Source of the DNA: Bacillota bacterium
GTDB taxonomy: Bacteria > Bacillota > Clostridia > Peptostreptococcales > Anaerovoracaceae
Direction: 5' to 3'
Length of the DNA stretch: 64,000 bases
Assembly (NCBI GenBank): GCA_017417045.1
Contig: JAFPZZ010000031.1
Coordinates: 45,093 to 109,092, forward strand
Part shown: positions 51,507 to 58,648 of the stretch, in pieces
How the letters are laid out: every line of letters begins with the position of its first letter
How positions within the stretch are numbered: the stretch's first letter is position 1
The notes under the pieces: generated by a model
What the model saw: the letters and a program-made list of their open reading frames with translations, nothing else
What the model was told of the DNA's origin: nothing
Database searches by the model: none
Translations under genes and position numbers: made by a program

Positions 51507-52931
51507 TTATTCTTCTCCTGTCCAGCAGTAGGTGCAGATACTGTCTCTGTCGAGGCCTATGGCCTCGAGCAGCCCGTCTATGCTCTGGTAGCCGAGCGAA
51601 TCGAAGCCGAACTTCTCGGCTATGGCGCGTAGCATGCACTTTCCCCTCTCGGAATGAGAGTCGGCGTACTCGCGCAGATGCTTTTCTCCCTCAGCCCCCT
51701 CGAGCTCCTCTATGACGCGCCTGGTCAAAAGGTCCTTTTCGGACTTCTGTCTAGAAAAGTTCAGGTACTTGCAGGCGTACATTATCGGAGGGCAGGCAGA
51801 GCGCATATGGACCTCCTTCGCTCCATGCGAGTAGAGGAATTCTACGGTCTCCTGAAGCTGGGTGCCTCTGACTATCGAATCGTCCACGAAGAGCAGCTTC
51901 TTGCCCTCTATGAGCTCGGGGACCGGGATCTGCTTCATCTTGGCGATCTGGTTCCTGATCTCCTGATTCTCGGGCATGAAGGACCTGGGCCAGGTAGGAG
52001 TGTATTTCACGAAGGGCCTGGCGAAGAGATTTCCGCTCCTGTTAGCGTAGCCTATGGCGTGGGGGACTCCCGAATCGGGCACCCCGGCGACGAAGTCCAC
52101 GTCGGGGAGGGTCCCGTCGGCGGCCTCGCTGCGGGCCATGATCTCGCCGTTTCTATAGCGCATGAGCTCGACGTTCACGCCCTCGTAGTTGGAGTTGGGA
52201 TAACCGTAGTAGGTCCAGAGGAAGCCGCATATCTTCATGTGGTCGAGCGGCGGGCAGACTACCTCGTAGCCGTCCTTCCTTATCTTTACTATCTCTCCCG
52301 GACCGAGCTCGTGAGCGTCCTCGTAGCCCAGCTTGTGGTAGGAGAAGGACTCGAAGGCGACGCAAAAGCCGTTTTCGTCCTTTCCTATGAGCACGGGAAG
52401 TCGCCCGTCGCGGTCGCGGCAGGCTATTATCTCCTCAGGCCCGGTCATGATGAGTATGGACATGGCGCCCTCGATCATGTCCTGGGCATGCCTGATCCCG
52501 TCGATGAGGTCCTCCCTCTCGTTTATGAGCGCGGCCACGAGCTCGGTCACGTTGACCGCCCCGTTGCTGAGCGCCATGAACTGGTGGCCCTTCTCGACGA
52601 AGTGCTTTTCTATGATCTCCTCGGAGTTGTTTATGACTCCGACGGTGGTTATGCAGAACAGTCCGTTGTGAGAACGCACCATCAGAGGCTGGGGATCGGA
52701 ATCGCTTATGCAGCCTATGCCGCAGCCACCGGAAAAGTTGTGGAGCTCGTCCTCGAACTTGGTCCTGAACTGGGAGTTCTTTATCGAATGGATCTGTCTC
52801 TCGCAGCCCTTCTCTTCATTCCAAACAGCCATTCCGGCATTGTTGGTGCCGAGATGGCTGTGGTAATCGACTCCGAAGAACAGATCCAGTACTATATCAC
52901 GTTTGGAAATCGCGCCGAAGAATCCGCCCAT
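51507..52931 (-). CDS. purF: Amidophosphoribosyltransferase homologue lacking the catalytic cysteine
   Basis: 474 residues, PurF-like over the full length. The phosphoribosyltransferase half is intact, with the PRPP loop LLFVDDSIVRGTQ. Cysteines equivalent to the B. subtilis iron-sulfur ligands appear in KICGFLW, MYACKYL and ICTYCWTGEE. The glutaminase half is altered: the chain starts MGGFFGAISK, so the Cys that follows Met in normal PurF is Gly, and the HxRYST region reads GIGCISDSD. Glutamine use is therefore doubtful; ammonia may be the donor. AGGTGATCC lies before the ATG. Operon position supports the first-step role. Confidence 0.85.
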   Translation of the reverse strand: MGGFFGAISKRDIVLDLFFGVDYHSHLGTNNAGMAVWNEEKGCERQIHSIKNSQFRTKFEDELHNFSGGCGIGCISDSDPQPLMVRSHNGLFCITTVGVINNSEEIIEKHFVEKGHQFMALSNGAVNVTELVAALINEREDLIDGIRHAQDMIEGAMSILIMTGPEEIIACRDRDGRLPVLIGKDENGFCVAFESFSYHKLGYEDAHELGPGEIVKIRKDGYEVVCPPLDHMKICGFLWTYYGYPNSNYEGVNVELMRYRNGEIMARSEAADGTLPDVDFVAGVPDSGVPHAIGYANRSGNLFARPFVKYTPTWPRSFMPENQEIRNQIAKMKQIPVPELIEGKKLLFVDDSIVRGTQLQETVEFLYSHGAKEVHMRSACPPIMYACKYLNFSRQKSEKDLLTRRVIEELEGAEGEKHLREYADSHSERGKCMLRAIAEKFGFDSLGYQSIDGLLEAIGLDRDSICTYCWTGEE

Positions 52932-52938
52932 GGATCAC

Positions 52939-53625
52939 CTATGCGAAGAAGAGCTCGGAGAGATCCATCGGCTCGATGTATTCGCCGTCCTTGTAGACGC
53001 GCATGTTGCCGGAAGCGATCTCGTCGATGAGCATGACGTTTCCGTCCTCGTCATAGCCGAATTCGAACTTGATGTCGTAGAGCTCCATGCCGCGGGCAGC
53101 CATCTCGTCGGCGACGATCTTGGTGATCTGCTGGGTCTGGAGCTTGATGGCGTCGTACTGCTCGGAGCTCATGACGCCCAGAACGATGAGGCCGTCCTTG
53201 GTAACGAGGGGATCGCCCTTCGCGTCGTTCTTGAAGGTCATCTCAACGTAGGAGGGGAGCTTGTCGCCGAACTCGCAGTATTCCTCGTATCTGCGGAAGA
53301 AGCTGCCTACGGCTCTGAGACGGCATACTACCTCAAGGCCCTTGCCGAATACCTTCGCGGGAAGGACTTCCATGGTGGTGTCGTCGAGGTTCGCGCTCAC
53401 ATAATGGGTGCGGATGCCGGCCTCTCTGATCTTCTCAAAGAAGTAGATGGACATGCGAAGATTGATATCGCCAACTCCCTCGATGGAGAGACCTACCTGG
53501 TTTGCGCCCGGGTCAAACTTTCCGTTCTCTCCGGTCACGTCATCCTTGAACTTCAGAAGGTAGTGACCGTTATCAAGTGCGTAGACGTTCTTGGTCTTTC
53601 CGGTGTAAACGAGCTTGTTTTCCAT
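52939..53625 (-). CDS. purC: Phosphoribosylaminoimidazole-succinocarboxamide synthase
   Basis: 228 residues. [11 protein letters not shown] is the ATP-binding start; [16 protein letters not shown] and the [24 protein letters not shown] end with the metal-binding Asp/Glu are typical. It joins CAIR and aspartate. CGGAGG precedes the ATG. The 89-base gap from purE contains a terminator and an inverted repeat TGATAAA...TTTATCA (53640-53670) just upstream of the ribosome site. Confidence 0.95.
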   Translation of the reverse strand: MENKLVYTGKTKNVYALDNGHYLLKFKDDVTGENGKFDPGANQVGLSIEGVGDINLRMSIYFFEKIREAGIRTHYVSANLDDTTMEVLPAKVFGKGLEVVCRLRAVGSFFRRYEEYCEFGDKLPSYVEMTFKNDAKGDPLVTKDGLIVLGVMSSEQYDAIKLQTQQITKIVADEMAARGMELYDIKFEFGYDEDGNVMLIDEIASGNMRVYKDGEYIEPMDLSELFFA

Positions 53626-53699
53626 ATACTTTTCCTCCGTGATAAAATATGAAAACCGTTGTGTTTATCATGCCTGCGGCAGCCGCTTAAAGCCGCCGT

Positions 53700-53727
53700 A
53701 AATAAAAGGCGCGCTTAAAGACGCGCC
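53700..53727 (-). terminator. Intrinsic terminator-like hairpin between purE and purC
   Basis: Stem GGCGCG/CGCGCC (53708-53713, 53722-53727) followed by TTTTATTT on the minus strand. The stem overlaps the last codons of purE. It should partly stop transcripts before purC. Confidence 0.65.
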
Positions 53728-54203
53728 ATTATATCTCTGTCCTTTTCTATTATCTTTTCCGCGTCAGCCGCCCTCTTGTCCGCGAGCTTCTTCGCGAGCT
53801 CCGCGTCCTCTATCGCGAGCATCTGTGCCGCGAGTATGGCTGCGTTGGTCCCTCCGTCTATGGCGACGGTCGCTACGGGTATGCCGCTGGGCATCTGCAC
53901 GGTCGCGAGCAGGGCGTCTATGCCCTCGAGCGCCGCCGACTTGCAGGGTATGCCGATCACGGGGAGCGTGGTGTAAGAAGCGCAGACCCCGGCGAGATGC
54001 GCGGCCATGCCGGCCGCGGCTATGATGACTCCGAAGCCGTTCTCCCTGGCGGAGCTGACGAACTCCCTGACGTAGCCGGGCATCCTGTGAGCCGAATAAA
54101 CGTGTACCTCGAAGGGTATGCCGAAGGAGCTGAGCATGTCGGTTGCCTTCTTGATGATGGGAAGATCGCTGTCGCTTCCCATGAGTATCGCGACTTTTTT
54201 CAT
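53715..54203 (-). CDS. purE: N5-carboxyaminoimidazole ribonucleotide mutase (class I PurE)
   Basis: 162 residues. [15 protein letters not shown] is the phosphate loop, [11 protein letters not shown] holds the catalytic His, and [25 protein letters not shown] is the family core. No PurK is adjacent, so the enzyme may act on CAIR made elsewhere or directly carboxylate AIR (class II); sequence alone here does not settle that. GGAGGAAGGAG precedes the ATG. It is the first gene of the purine operon. Confidence 0.95.
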   Translation of the reverse strand: MKKVAILMGSDSDLPIIKKATDMLSSFGIPFEVHVYSAHRMPGYVREFVSSARENGFGVIIAAAGMAAHLAGVCASYTTLPVIGIPCKSAALEGIDALLATVQMPSGIPVATVAIDGGTNAAILAAQMLAIEDAELAKKLADKRAADAEKIIEKDRDIMARL

Positions 54204-54328
54204 CGTTTCTCCTTCCTCCGCCTGAGGTCTGCCGAGGGCTCTCAGGGGGATGGCGGCGTGCTCTTCTCTGCCGCTGGGCTATGCCCGGAAATAAAAACGG
54301 GCATTGAGCTTGCCCTTTATCTTTTGAC
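54204..54328 (-). promoter_or_regulatory. Untranslated leader of the purine operon with alternating GCCC/GGGC blocks
   Basis: About 125 bases from the predicted transcript start to purE. It contains, in order, GCCC, GGGC, GCCC, GGGC, GCCC blocks. GGGCA-AGCTCAA-TGCCC followed by GTTTTTATTT looks like a small terminator; ATGCCCG...CGGGCAT is an overlapping alternative hairpin. It does not match the purine or ZTP riboswitch consensus. Confidence 0.4.
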
Positions 54329-54334
54329 GGGCAG

Positions 54335-54363
54335 ATTTTATCATTATAAATCGAACGATACAA
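54335..54363 (-). promoter_or_regulatory. Promoter of the purine operon
   Basis: TTGTAT (54358-54363), a 17-base spacer and TAAAAT (54335-54340) on the minus strand. The third CGAACG operator box lies inside the spacer. Confidence 0.75.
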
Positions 54364-54451
54364 GCCCTTTGGAAAAATAATTTTTATAATAAATCGAACG
54401 TTCGGATGTGATAACCGGCTCAATGTGAAGCCATTATCCCGAACGTTCGGG
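54351..54451 (-). promoter_or_regulatory. Three PurBox-like operators upstream of purE
   Basis: A 14-bp perfect palindrome CCCGAACGTTCGGG (54438-54451), a second copy with the 10-bp core CGAACGTTCG (54395-54404) and a half box TCGAACGAT (54351-54359). Centres are about 45 and 43 bp apart. The CGAAC core is that of the B. subtilis PurR PurBox. The last box overlaps the core promoter, as expected for repression. Confidence 0.65.
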
Positions 54452-54475
54452 TATAGTCATATGTTATCTATCTGA

Positions 54476-54907
54476 TTACTCGCCCATCACTTCTATATAG
54501 TATCTCCTTCTCTGAAGGCCGTCGAATTCCGCGAAGTAGATGTCCTGGGCGTGACCCAGCACGAGCTTGCCGTCGATCACCGGAAATATGCAGTGATTGC
54601 CCGCGAGCAGGGATTTGAGATGCCCCGGGGAATTGCCCGCGCAGGTGCCGTAAGAAGGCAGCATGTGGGTGTGGACGTATGGATAGTCGTACGGGACGAG
54701 CCTGTCTAAGAGTATCTCTATGTCCTTCTCCACGCAGGGCAGGCCCTCGTTGACCATTATGCCCGTTGTCGTGTGCTGCGTGATGACGGCGCACATGCCG
54801 TTCTTTATGCCGCTGTCCTTCACAGCGGCGCGCACCTCGTCGCTGATTATTATGAGCTCGAACTCCTTTGAGGATTCGAGCTGCTTTTCGTAGAGCTTAA
54901 CGTTCAT
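54476..54907 (-). CDS. YjbQ/UPF0047 family protein
   Basis: 143 residues. The HTTTGIMVNE motif and the final GHAQDIYFAEFDG...RRRYYIEV block are diagnostic of UPF0047. Members have weak thiamine-phosphate-synthase-like activity and a metal site made of histidines (here QHTTT, HTHMLPS, GNHCIF), but the true role is unsettled. Its start overlaps the end of the amidohydrolase gene by 11 bases, so it belongs to the three-gene run with the FrlD-like kinase. Confidence 0.87.
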   Translation of the reverse strand: MNVKLYEKQLESSKEFELIIISDEVRAAVKDSGIKNGMCAVITQHTTTGIMVNEGLPCVEKDIEILLDRLVPYDYPYVHTHMLPSYGTCAGNSPGHLKSLLAGNHCIFPVIDGKLVLGHAQDIYFAEFDGLQRRRYYIEVMGE

Positions 54908-55760
54908 CGATCGTCTCCTTTCCGAGGAACATCTGCGCGTTTCCTCCGAGCACGGCGTCCAGCACGTCCTTCCTGAGCGGAAGGTCCTTAAGTCCCTTCA
55001 TGGAGCGCACCTGGCGCCAGCGGGGCATGTTGGAGCCGTACATGACCTTGTCCGCGAAAGAGTTCTGCAGCCAGTCTATATCCATGCTGACGCTGAACAG
55101 CTGTCTGAACCACTTTGTCGGGCTGTCCATGTATACCGTCGACGTATCCGCGTAGACGTTGGGATACTTCATGAGCAACATTATGGTCTCCTCCCACCAG
55201 GGCCAGCCCATGTGGGCGAGGCAGAAGCGGACCTTCGGAAAATCTATGAAGGCGTCTTCGAAAAGAATGGGCTCGGAATAGCTCGAGGGAGTATCGGGCT
55301 TCCAGCTGTAGCCTGCGTGCAGCATGACGGGCTTTCCGAAGTCGCTGCATACCTGGAAGAGCGCCCTGACTCTCTCGTCCTGCACGCTCAGCCTCGTCCT
55401 AGAGAGATTGAGATGCAGACCCGAAAGTCCGAGCTCCGCGAAGGCCCTTTTGAGCTCGGAAGGAGCGTCTTCTTTTCTCGGATCCGCTCCGGCAAAGCCT
55501 ATGTAGCGGCCAGGAGCGGCGTCGAGGATCGCCCTGATCTCGTCGTTGGAGACCAGAGGCATGGCGCTGTCGGCGGAGTAATCCTCGCCCAGTATTACGG
55601 TCTTGTCTATGCCGGCGTCGTCCATTAGCTTGAGCGCGAAATCCAGGGGCAGCTTGCCGGACTTATAGACTCCGAACTGCTGCTTTCTGAATTCCAGCTT
55701 TTCCGGACTGTCGTTTATGACGTCGAGCAGCACGGGATGGCTGTGTATGTCTATGATCAT
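54897..55760 (-). CDS. Amidohydrolase family protein (TIM-barrel metal hydrolase)
   Basis: 287 residues of the amidohydrolase-2 group. DIHSHPVLL gives the first His-x-His metal pair, VMLHAGYSW and CLAHMGWPWWEE the next histidines, and YGSNMPRW the position of the usual final Asp (here Asn). Such enzymes are hydrolases or decarboxylases. The substrate is unknown. AAAGGAG precedes the ATG. It lies between a sugar-amine kinase-like gene and yjbQ, suggesting a common pathway. Confidence 0.8.
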   Translation of the reverse strand: MIIDIHSHPVLLDVINDSPEKLEFRKQQFGVYKSGKLPLDFALKLMDDAGIDKTVILGEDYSADSAMPLVSNDEIRAILDAAPGRYIGFAGADPRKEDAPSELKRAFAELGLSGLHLNLSRTRLSVQDERVRALFQVCSDFGKPVMLHAGYSWKPDTPSSYSEPILFEDAFIDFPKVRFCLAHMGWPWWEETIMLLMKYPNVYADTSTVYMDSPTKWFRQLFSVSMDIDWLQNSFADKVMYGSNMPRWRQVRSMKGLKDLPLRKDVLDAVLGGNAQMFLGKETIDER

Positions 55761-55856
55761 AGCTTCTCCTTTCCTTGATCAGGCTGCGGCCGGGCGATGC
55801 CGGCCTTTCCAACATTTAACGTCAAGAGCCGCCTCATTTGTTCAGGCCCTTACAGA

Positions 55857-56669
55857 TTATTTCGTAAGATAAGGTTCCCAGTTCTGTATGACGAGGGACG
55901 AGCGCTCCGCCCCGCTCTTAAGGCACTCTGCAATGGGCGCTCCGTCCAGATAGCGCGCTATGAAGCCCGCGAAGAACGAGTCTCCCGCGCCTACGGTATT
56001 GACGAGATCTTTGGCGGGGACTATGCCTCCTCTGTAGAACTCCCTGCCGTCATAGGCGAGGGAGCCCTTTTTCCCGAAGGTCGCGATCAGCAGCTTCGCT
56101 CCGAGCTCGGTCCCATGCCTGAGAAAGCGCACGGCTCCCTCCTCGTCGTCCTCGAAGGAGGCGAGGCCGCATTCAACGTACGGCAGAGCCCTGTCCGAAT
56201 CCGGATTTTTGAGCCCCCACTTGGAAAAGTCGAAAAAGATCTTCGTTCCAGCCGCGCTGATCTCGGGCAGTCTGTCTATGAGGTGACCGGAGAGGTCCGT
56301 GTGCATGCAGTCGCAGCCGCAGAGGAAGCTCACCGCCTCGTCCGAGAACTCGTAGCCCTCGAATACTCCGGGCTCGGAATGGTGATGCACGCGGTCGCCG
56401 TTGTTTAGCAGAAGCTCGAAGGTCGTCGTAGCCCCGCCCGGAATGATATCCAGGCAGCTCATATCGAAGGACCTCTTCTCGAACTCCTTTACGGCCCATT
56501 TGCCGAGATCATCGTCGGATATCGCCGCCACTATGGACGGTTCTATGTCGCCCCTCATGTCCAGCAGGTTGAAGAGCACGTCTACTCCGTTTCCGGTGAC
56601 GTAGCTCCTGCCCTCGAACTGGGGGTACCAGTCTATGCACATGAATCCCGCGGCTGCAAACTTGATCAC
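55857..56669 (-). CDS. PfkB family kinase, similar to fructoselysine 6-kinase FrlD
   Basis: 270 residues of the ribokinase fold. The catalytic Asp is in NTVGAGDSFFAGF. The N-terminal CIDWYPQFEGRSYVTGNGVD and the FFDFSKWGLKNP segment resemble FrlD more than ribokinase or fructokinase. FrlD phosphorylates fructoselysine from Amadori products; here a related sugar-amino acid is possible. The start is GTG at 56667-56669 with GGGAGG six bases upstream. No deglycase (FrlB-like) gene is visible nearby, though the amidohydrolase could replace it. Confidence 0.8.
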   Translation of the reverse strand: MIKFAAAGFMCIDWYPQFEGRSYVTGNGVDVLFNLLDMRGDIEPSIVAAISDDDLGKWAVKEFEKRSFDMSCLDIIPGGATTTFELLLNNGDRVHHHSEPGVFEGYEFSDEAVSFLCGCDCMHTDLSGHLIDRLPEISAAGTKIFFDFSKWGLKNPDSDRALPYVECGLASFEDDEEGAVRFLRHGTELGAKLLIATFGKKGSLAYDGREFYRGGIVPAKDLVNTVGAGDSFFAGFIARYLDGAPIAECLKSGAERSSLVIQNWEPYLTK

Positions 56670-56713
56670 TTCGCGCCTCCCTTGCTTCAGATACGCCGTT
56701 TATTTACACGTCA

Positions 56714-56742
56714 ATGATACATTATAATACAATATAATACAA
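56714..56742 (-). promoter_or_regulatory. Promoter of the FrlD-like operon
   Basis: TTGTAT (56737-56742), a 17-base spacer and TATCAT (56714-56719) on the minus strand, in an A/T-rich stretch with repeated TATAATACAA. Confidence 0.55.
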
Positions 56743-56773
56743 CACTTTTCGGGAATAAATGCGCGGATGCACA

Positions 56774-56860
56774 GGAGGCAGCGTCCGCGTGCCATAAAAC
56801 AGAAAGCAGCATCCCCTTACCATAAAACAGGCGGCAGCGCACGCAGGCCTGACGAACACA
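56774..56860. repeat. 28-bp tandem repeat in the gap after metQ
   Basis: Two copies (56774-56801, 56802-56829) share GCAGC, TCC and the end CCATAAAACA. A third, diverged copy starts at 56830 with GGCGGCAGCGCACGC. No gene is seen in this 307-base gap. Confidence 0.6.
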
Positions 56861-56895
56861 CAGACCGGGCCGCGTCAAGCGCGGATCCAGCATTA

Positions 56896-56925
56896 AAACA
56901 AGGCCCCGTCCGGGGACGAAGCCTT
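56896..56925 (-). terminator. Intrinsic terminator of metNIQ
   Basis: Outer stem AAGGC/GCCTT (56900-56904, 56921-56925) and inner stem CGTCC/GGACG with a 2x2 internal loop, followed by GTTTTAA on the minus strand. Confidence 0.7.
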
Positions 56926-56976
56926 GATCTTTATTCAGTCTTATGTCAGCCGGCCCTTTTCGGGATCTATGGCGAA

Positions 56977-57906
56977 CTACTGCTCCTTCTTTCCGGCAAG
57001 CTCCTTGAGCTCCTCGATGCTGGAGGCCTTCTTTGAATAGAGGGTCAGCGGAGCGCAGGACGTATCGCCTATGTCGGTGAGCTCGTAGCCCTGAGACGCT
57101 ATCTCGGAATTGAGATAGGCCTTGTGTTGGAACGCGTTCAGATCGATCTCTCCGCTGTTAAGAGCTTCGTTGGGAAGGTTGTAGGCGTCGAAGATTATAA
57201 CGTCTATGTAGAGGCCGGAGTTCTGGTCGTCGAGGACCTTCTGAACTGCTCTCCAGACGTCTCCAGAACCGCATACGCCCATCTTTATGACCTTCTTGCC
57301 CTCAGGCGAGGACTTGTAGCCCTCGAGGCTGCTGACGTAGTCGTCCGGGACCTCGTAGTTAGGATCGTAGTCAAAGGCCGGAATGGAGGAACCGGAGTTC
57401 TTCTCGAGTATATACTGGGCTATGGTCTGGGTCTGGTAGGCCTTGACTATGGTCTGATAGTCCTCGTTGTCCTTGTCAGCCGTCCTGGCGACTATGACGT
57501 TGATGAAGGGATTGCCCGCTCCGGGATCCTGGACCTCTGTAATTAGTCCGTCCTCGGAGGGAGAGAGCCCCGCAGGCACCGCGTAGGTACCGTTTATCGT
57601 GGAGGCGCCGTAGTCGTCGAGCGTGGATACCAGGGTATTGGCCGCCGCCGGAACGATCTCGATGTTGTAGATATACTTAGTGACGTCCTTGAGCTCCGGG
57701 GTGAAGCCCGCCGCGTCGTCGACCTCGATGAGGCCCGCGGTCTCGAGCAGGCTTATGGCTCTCGCCTGATTCGTTGCGTCGCTGGGGACTCCTATCTTGA
57801 GGGGCTCGGCCGTCTTGCCTTCCTCCTTCTTCTCTCCGCAGGCGCAGAGCGAGAGGCTGAGCGTGAGCACCAGTACTGCCGCGAGCGCGATCTTTATGTT
57901 CTTCAT
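56977..57906 (-). CDS. metQ: MetQ/NlpA methionine-binding lipoprotein, circularly permuted
   Basis: 309 residues with a lipoprotein signal (LCAC, lipid on Cys23). The order of the NlpA domain is swapped. Residues 37-178 (KIGVPSDATNQARAISLLE, then YAVPAGLSPSEDG and FINVIVAR) match what is normally the C-terminal half. Residues 206-309 (VIKMGVCGSGDVW, DAYNLPNEALNSGEIDLNAF, LYSKKASSIEELKE) match the normal N-terminal half. The new ends fall at the inter-lobe strand. It should still bind methionine for MetNI. AAAGGAG precedes the ATG. Confidence 0.88.
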   Translation of the reverse strand: MKNIKIALAAVLVLTLSLSLCACGEKKEEGKTAEPLKIGVPSDATNQARAISLLETAGLIEVDDAAGFTPELKDVTKYIYNIEIVPAAANTLVSTLDDYGASTINGTYAVPAGLSPSEDGLITEVQDPGAGNPFINVIVARTADKDNEDYQTIVKAYQTQTIAQYILEKNSGSSIPAFDYDPNYEVPDDYVSSLEGYKSSPEGKKVIKMGVCGSGDVWRAVQKVLDDQNSGLYIDVIIFDAYNLPNEALNSGEIDLNAFQHKAYLNSEIASQGYELTDIGDTSCAPLTLYSKKASSIEELKELAGKKEQ

Positions 57907-57949
57907 GATATATCTCCTTTCTGTACGGACCTCAGTCCTGCCGTTTTAT

Positions 57950-58648
57950 CTATTTCTTGAAAAGCTCCCTGTTGTAGGTGCGCCTCGCTAGGGTGTTCCC
58001 TATTATCTGGATCAGCGAGACTATTATCAGCAGCACTACCACGCACACGTTGACTATGTCCTGATAATGCATGTTCTGACCGTAATTGATTGCAAAGCTT
58101 CCTATTCCGCCTGCCCCGACGGCGCCCGCCGAGGTCGTAAGGCCTATGGTGGATATCGCCGTTATGGTTATGACCCTGATGAGGTCGGGCAGAGCCTCCT
58201 TGAGGTAGACCCTGAAGATTATCCCGAGCGTACCGCTGCCCATTGATCTCGCCGCCTCGACCTTGCCGGGATCGACGTCGGAGAGCGCGCTCTCCACCTG
58301 CCTGGTGAAGAAGGGCACGGCTCCGAACACCAGCGGGACCACGGCGCCCTTGACTCCTATCGAGGTCCCCACGAGCATCCTCGTGAAGGGGATGAGGAAG
58401 ATCAGCAGGATTATGAAGGGTATCGACCTGAACACGTTCGTGATTATCTCGAGCACCGTGTGGACCGCCCTGTTAGGCTTTATGCCTCCGGGCTTAGTCA
58501 CTATGAGCAGTATCCCGAAGAATCCCCCTATCAGAAGCGTGAGCAGGCCCGCGATGAAGAACATCTGGAACGTCGCCTTCATGCTCTCGGCGAAGCGGTC
58601 CGAATAATTGTAAACGTTCGGCGCCAGCTCTCTAAACTTCTCCGCCAT
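57950..58648 (-). CDS. metI: Methionine ABC transporter permease MetI
   Basis: 232 residues with five to six membrane helices. The coupling-helix EAA loop reads EAARSMGSGTLGIIFRVYLKEALP. FRSIPFIILLIFLIPFTRMLVGTSIG is characteristic of MetI. It forms the homodimeric channel served by MetN and MetQ. Its start overlaps metN by 17 bases, and CGGAGGTGAT inside metN is its ribosome site. Confidence 0.93.
   Translation of the reverse strand: MAEKFRELAPNVYNYSDRFAESMKATFQMFFIAGLLTLLIGGFFGILLIVTKPGGIKPNRAVHTVLEIITNVFRSIPFIILLIFLIPFTRMLVGTSIGVKGAVVPLVFGAVPFFTRQVESALSDVDPGKVEAARSMGSGTLGIIFRVYLKEALPDLIRVITITAISTIGLTTSAGAVGAGGIGSFAINYGQNMHYQDIVNVCVVVLLIIVSLIQIIGNTLARRTYNRELFKK

Noticed and set aside
54351..54451. 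LexA/SOS boxes
   Set aside because: The Gram-positive SOS box has four bases between CGAAC and GTTCG; here the halves are directly joined, and the gene set is purine synthesis.
54204..54475. Purine or ZTP riboswitch upstream of purE
   Set aside because: I could not find the conserved three-way-junction bases of the purine class nor the CCGCCUGGGCA core of the ZTP class.
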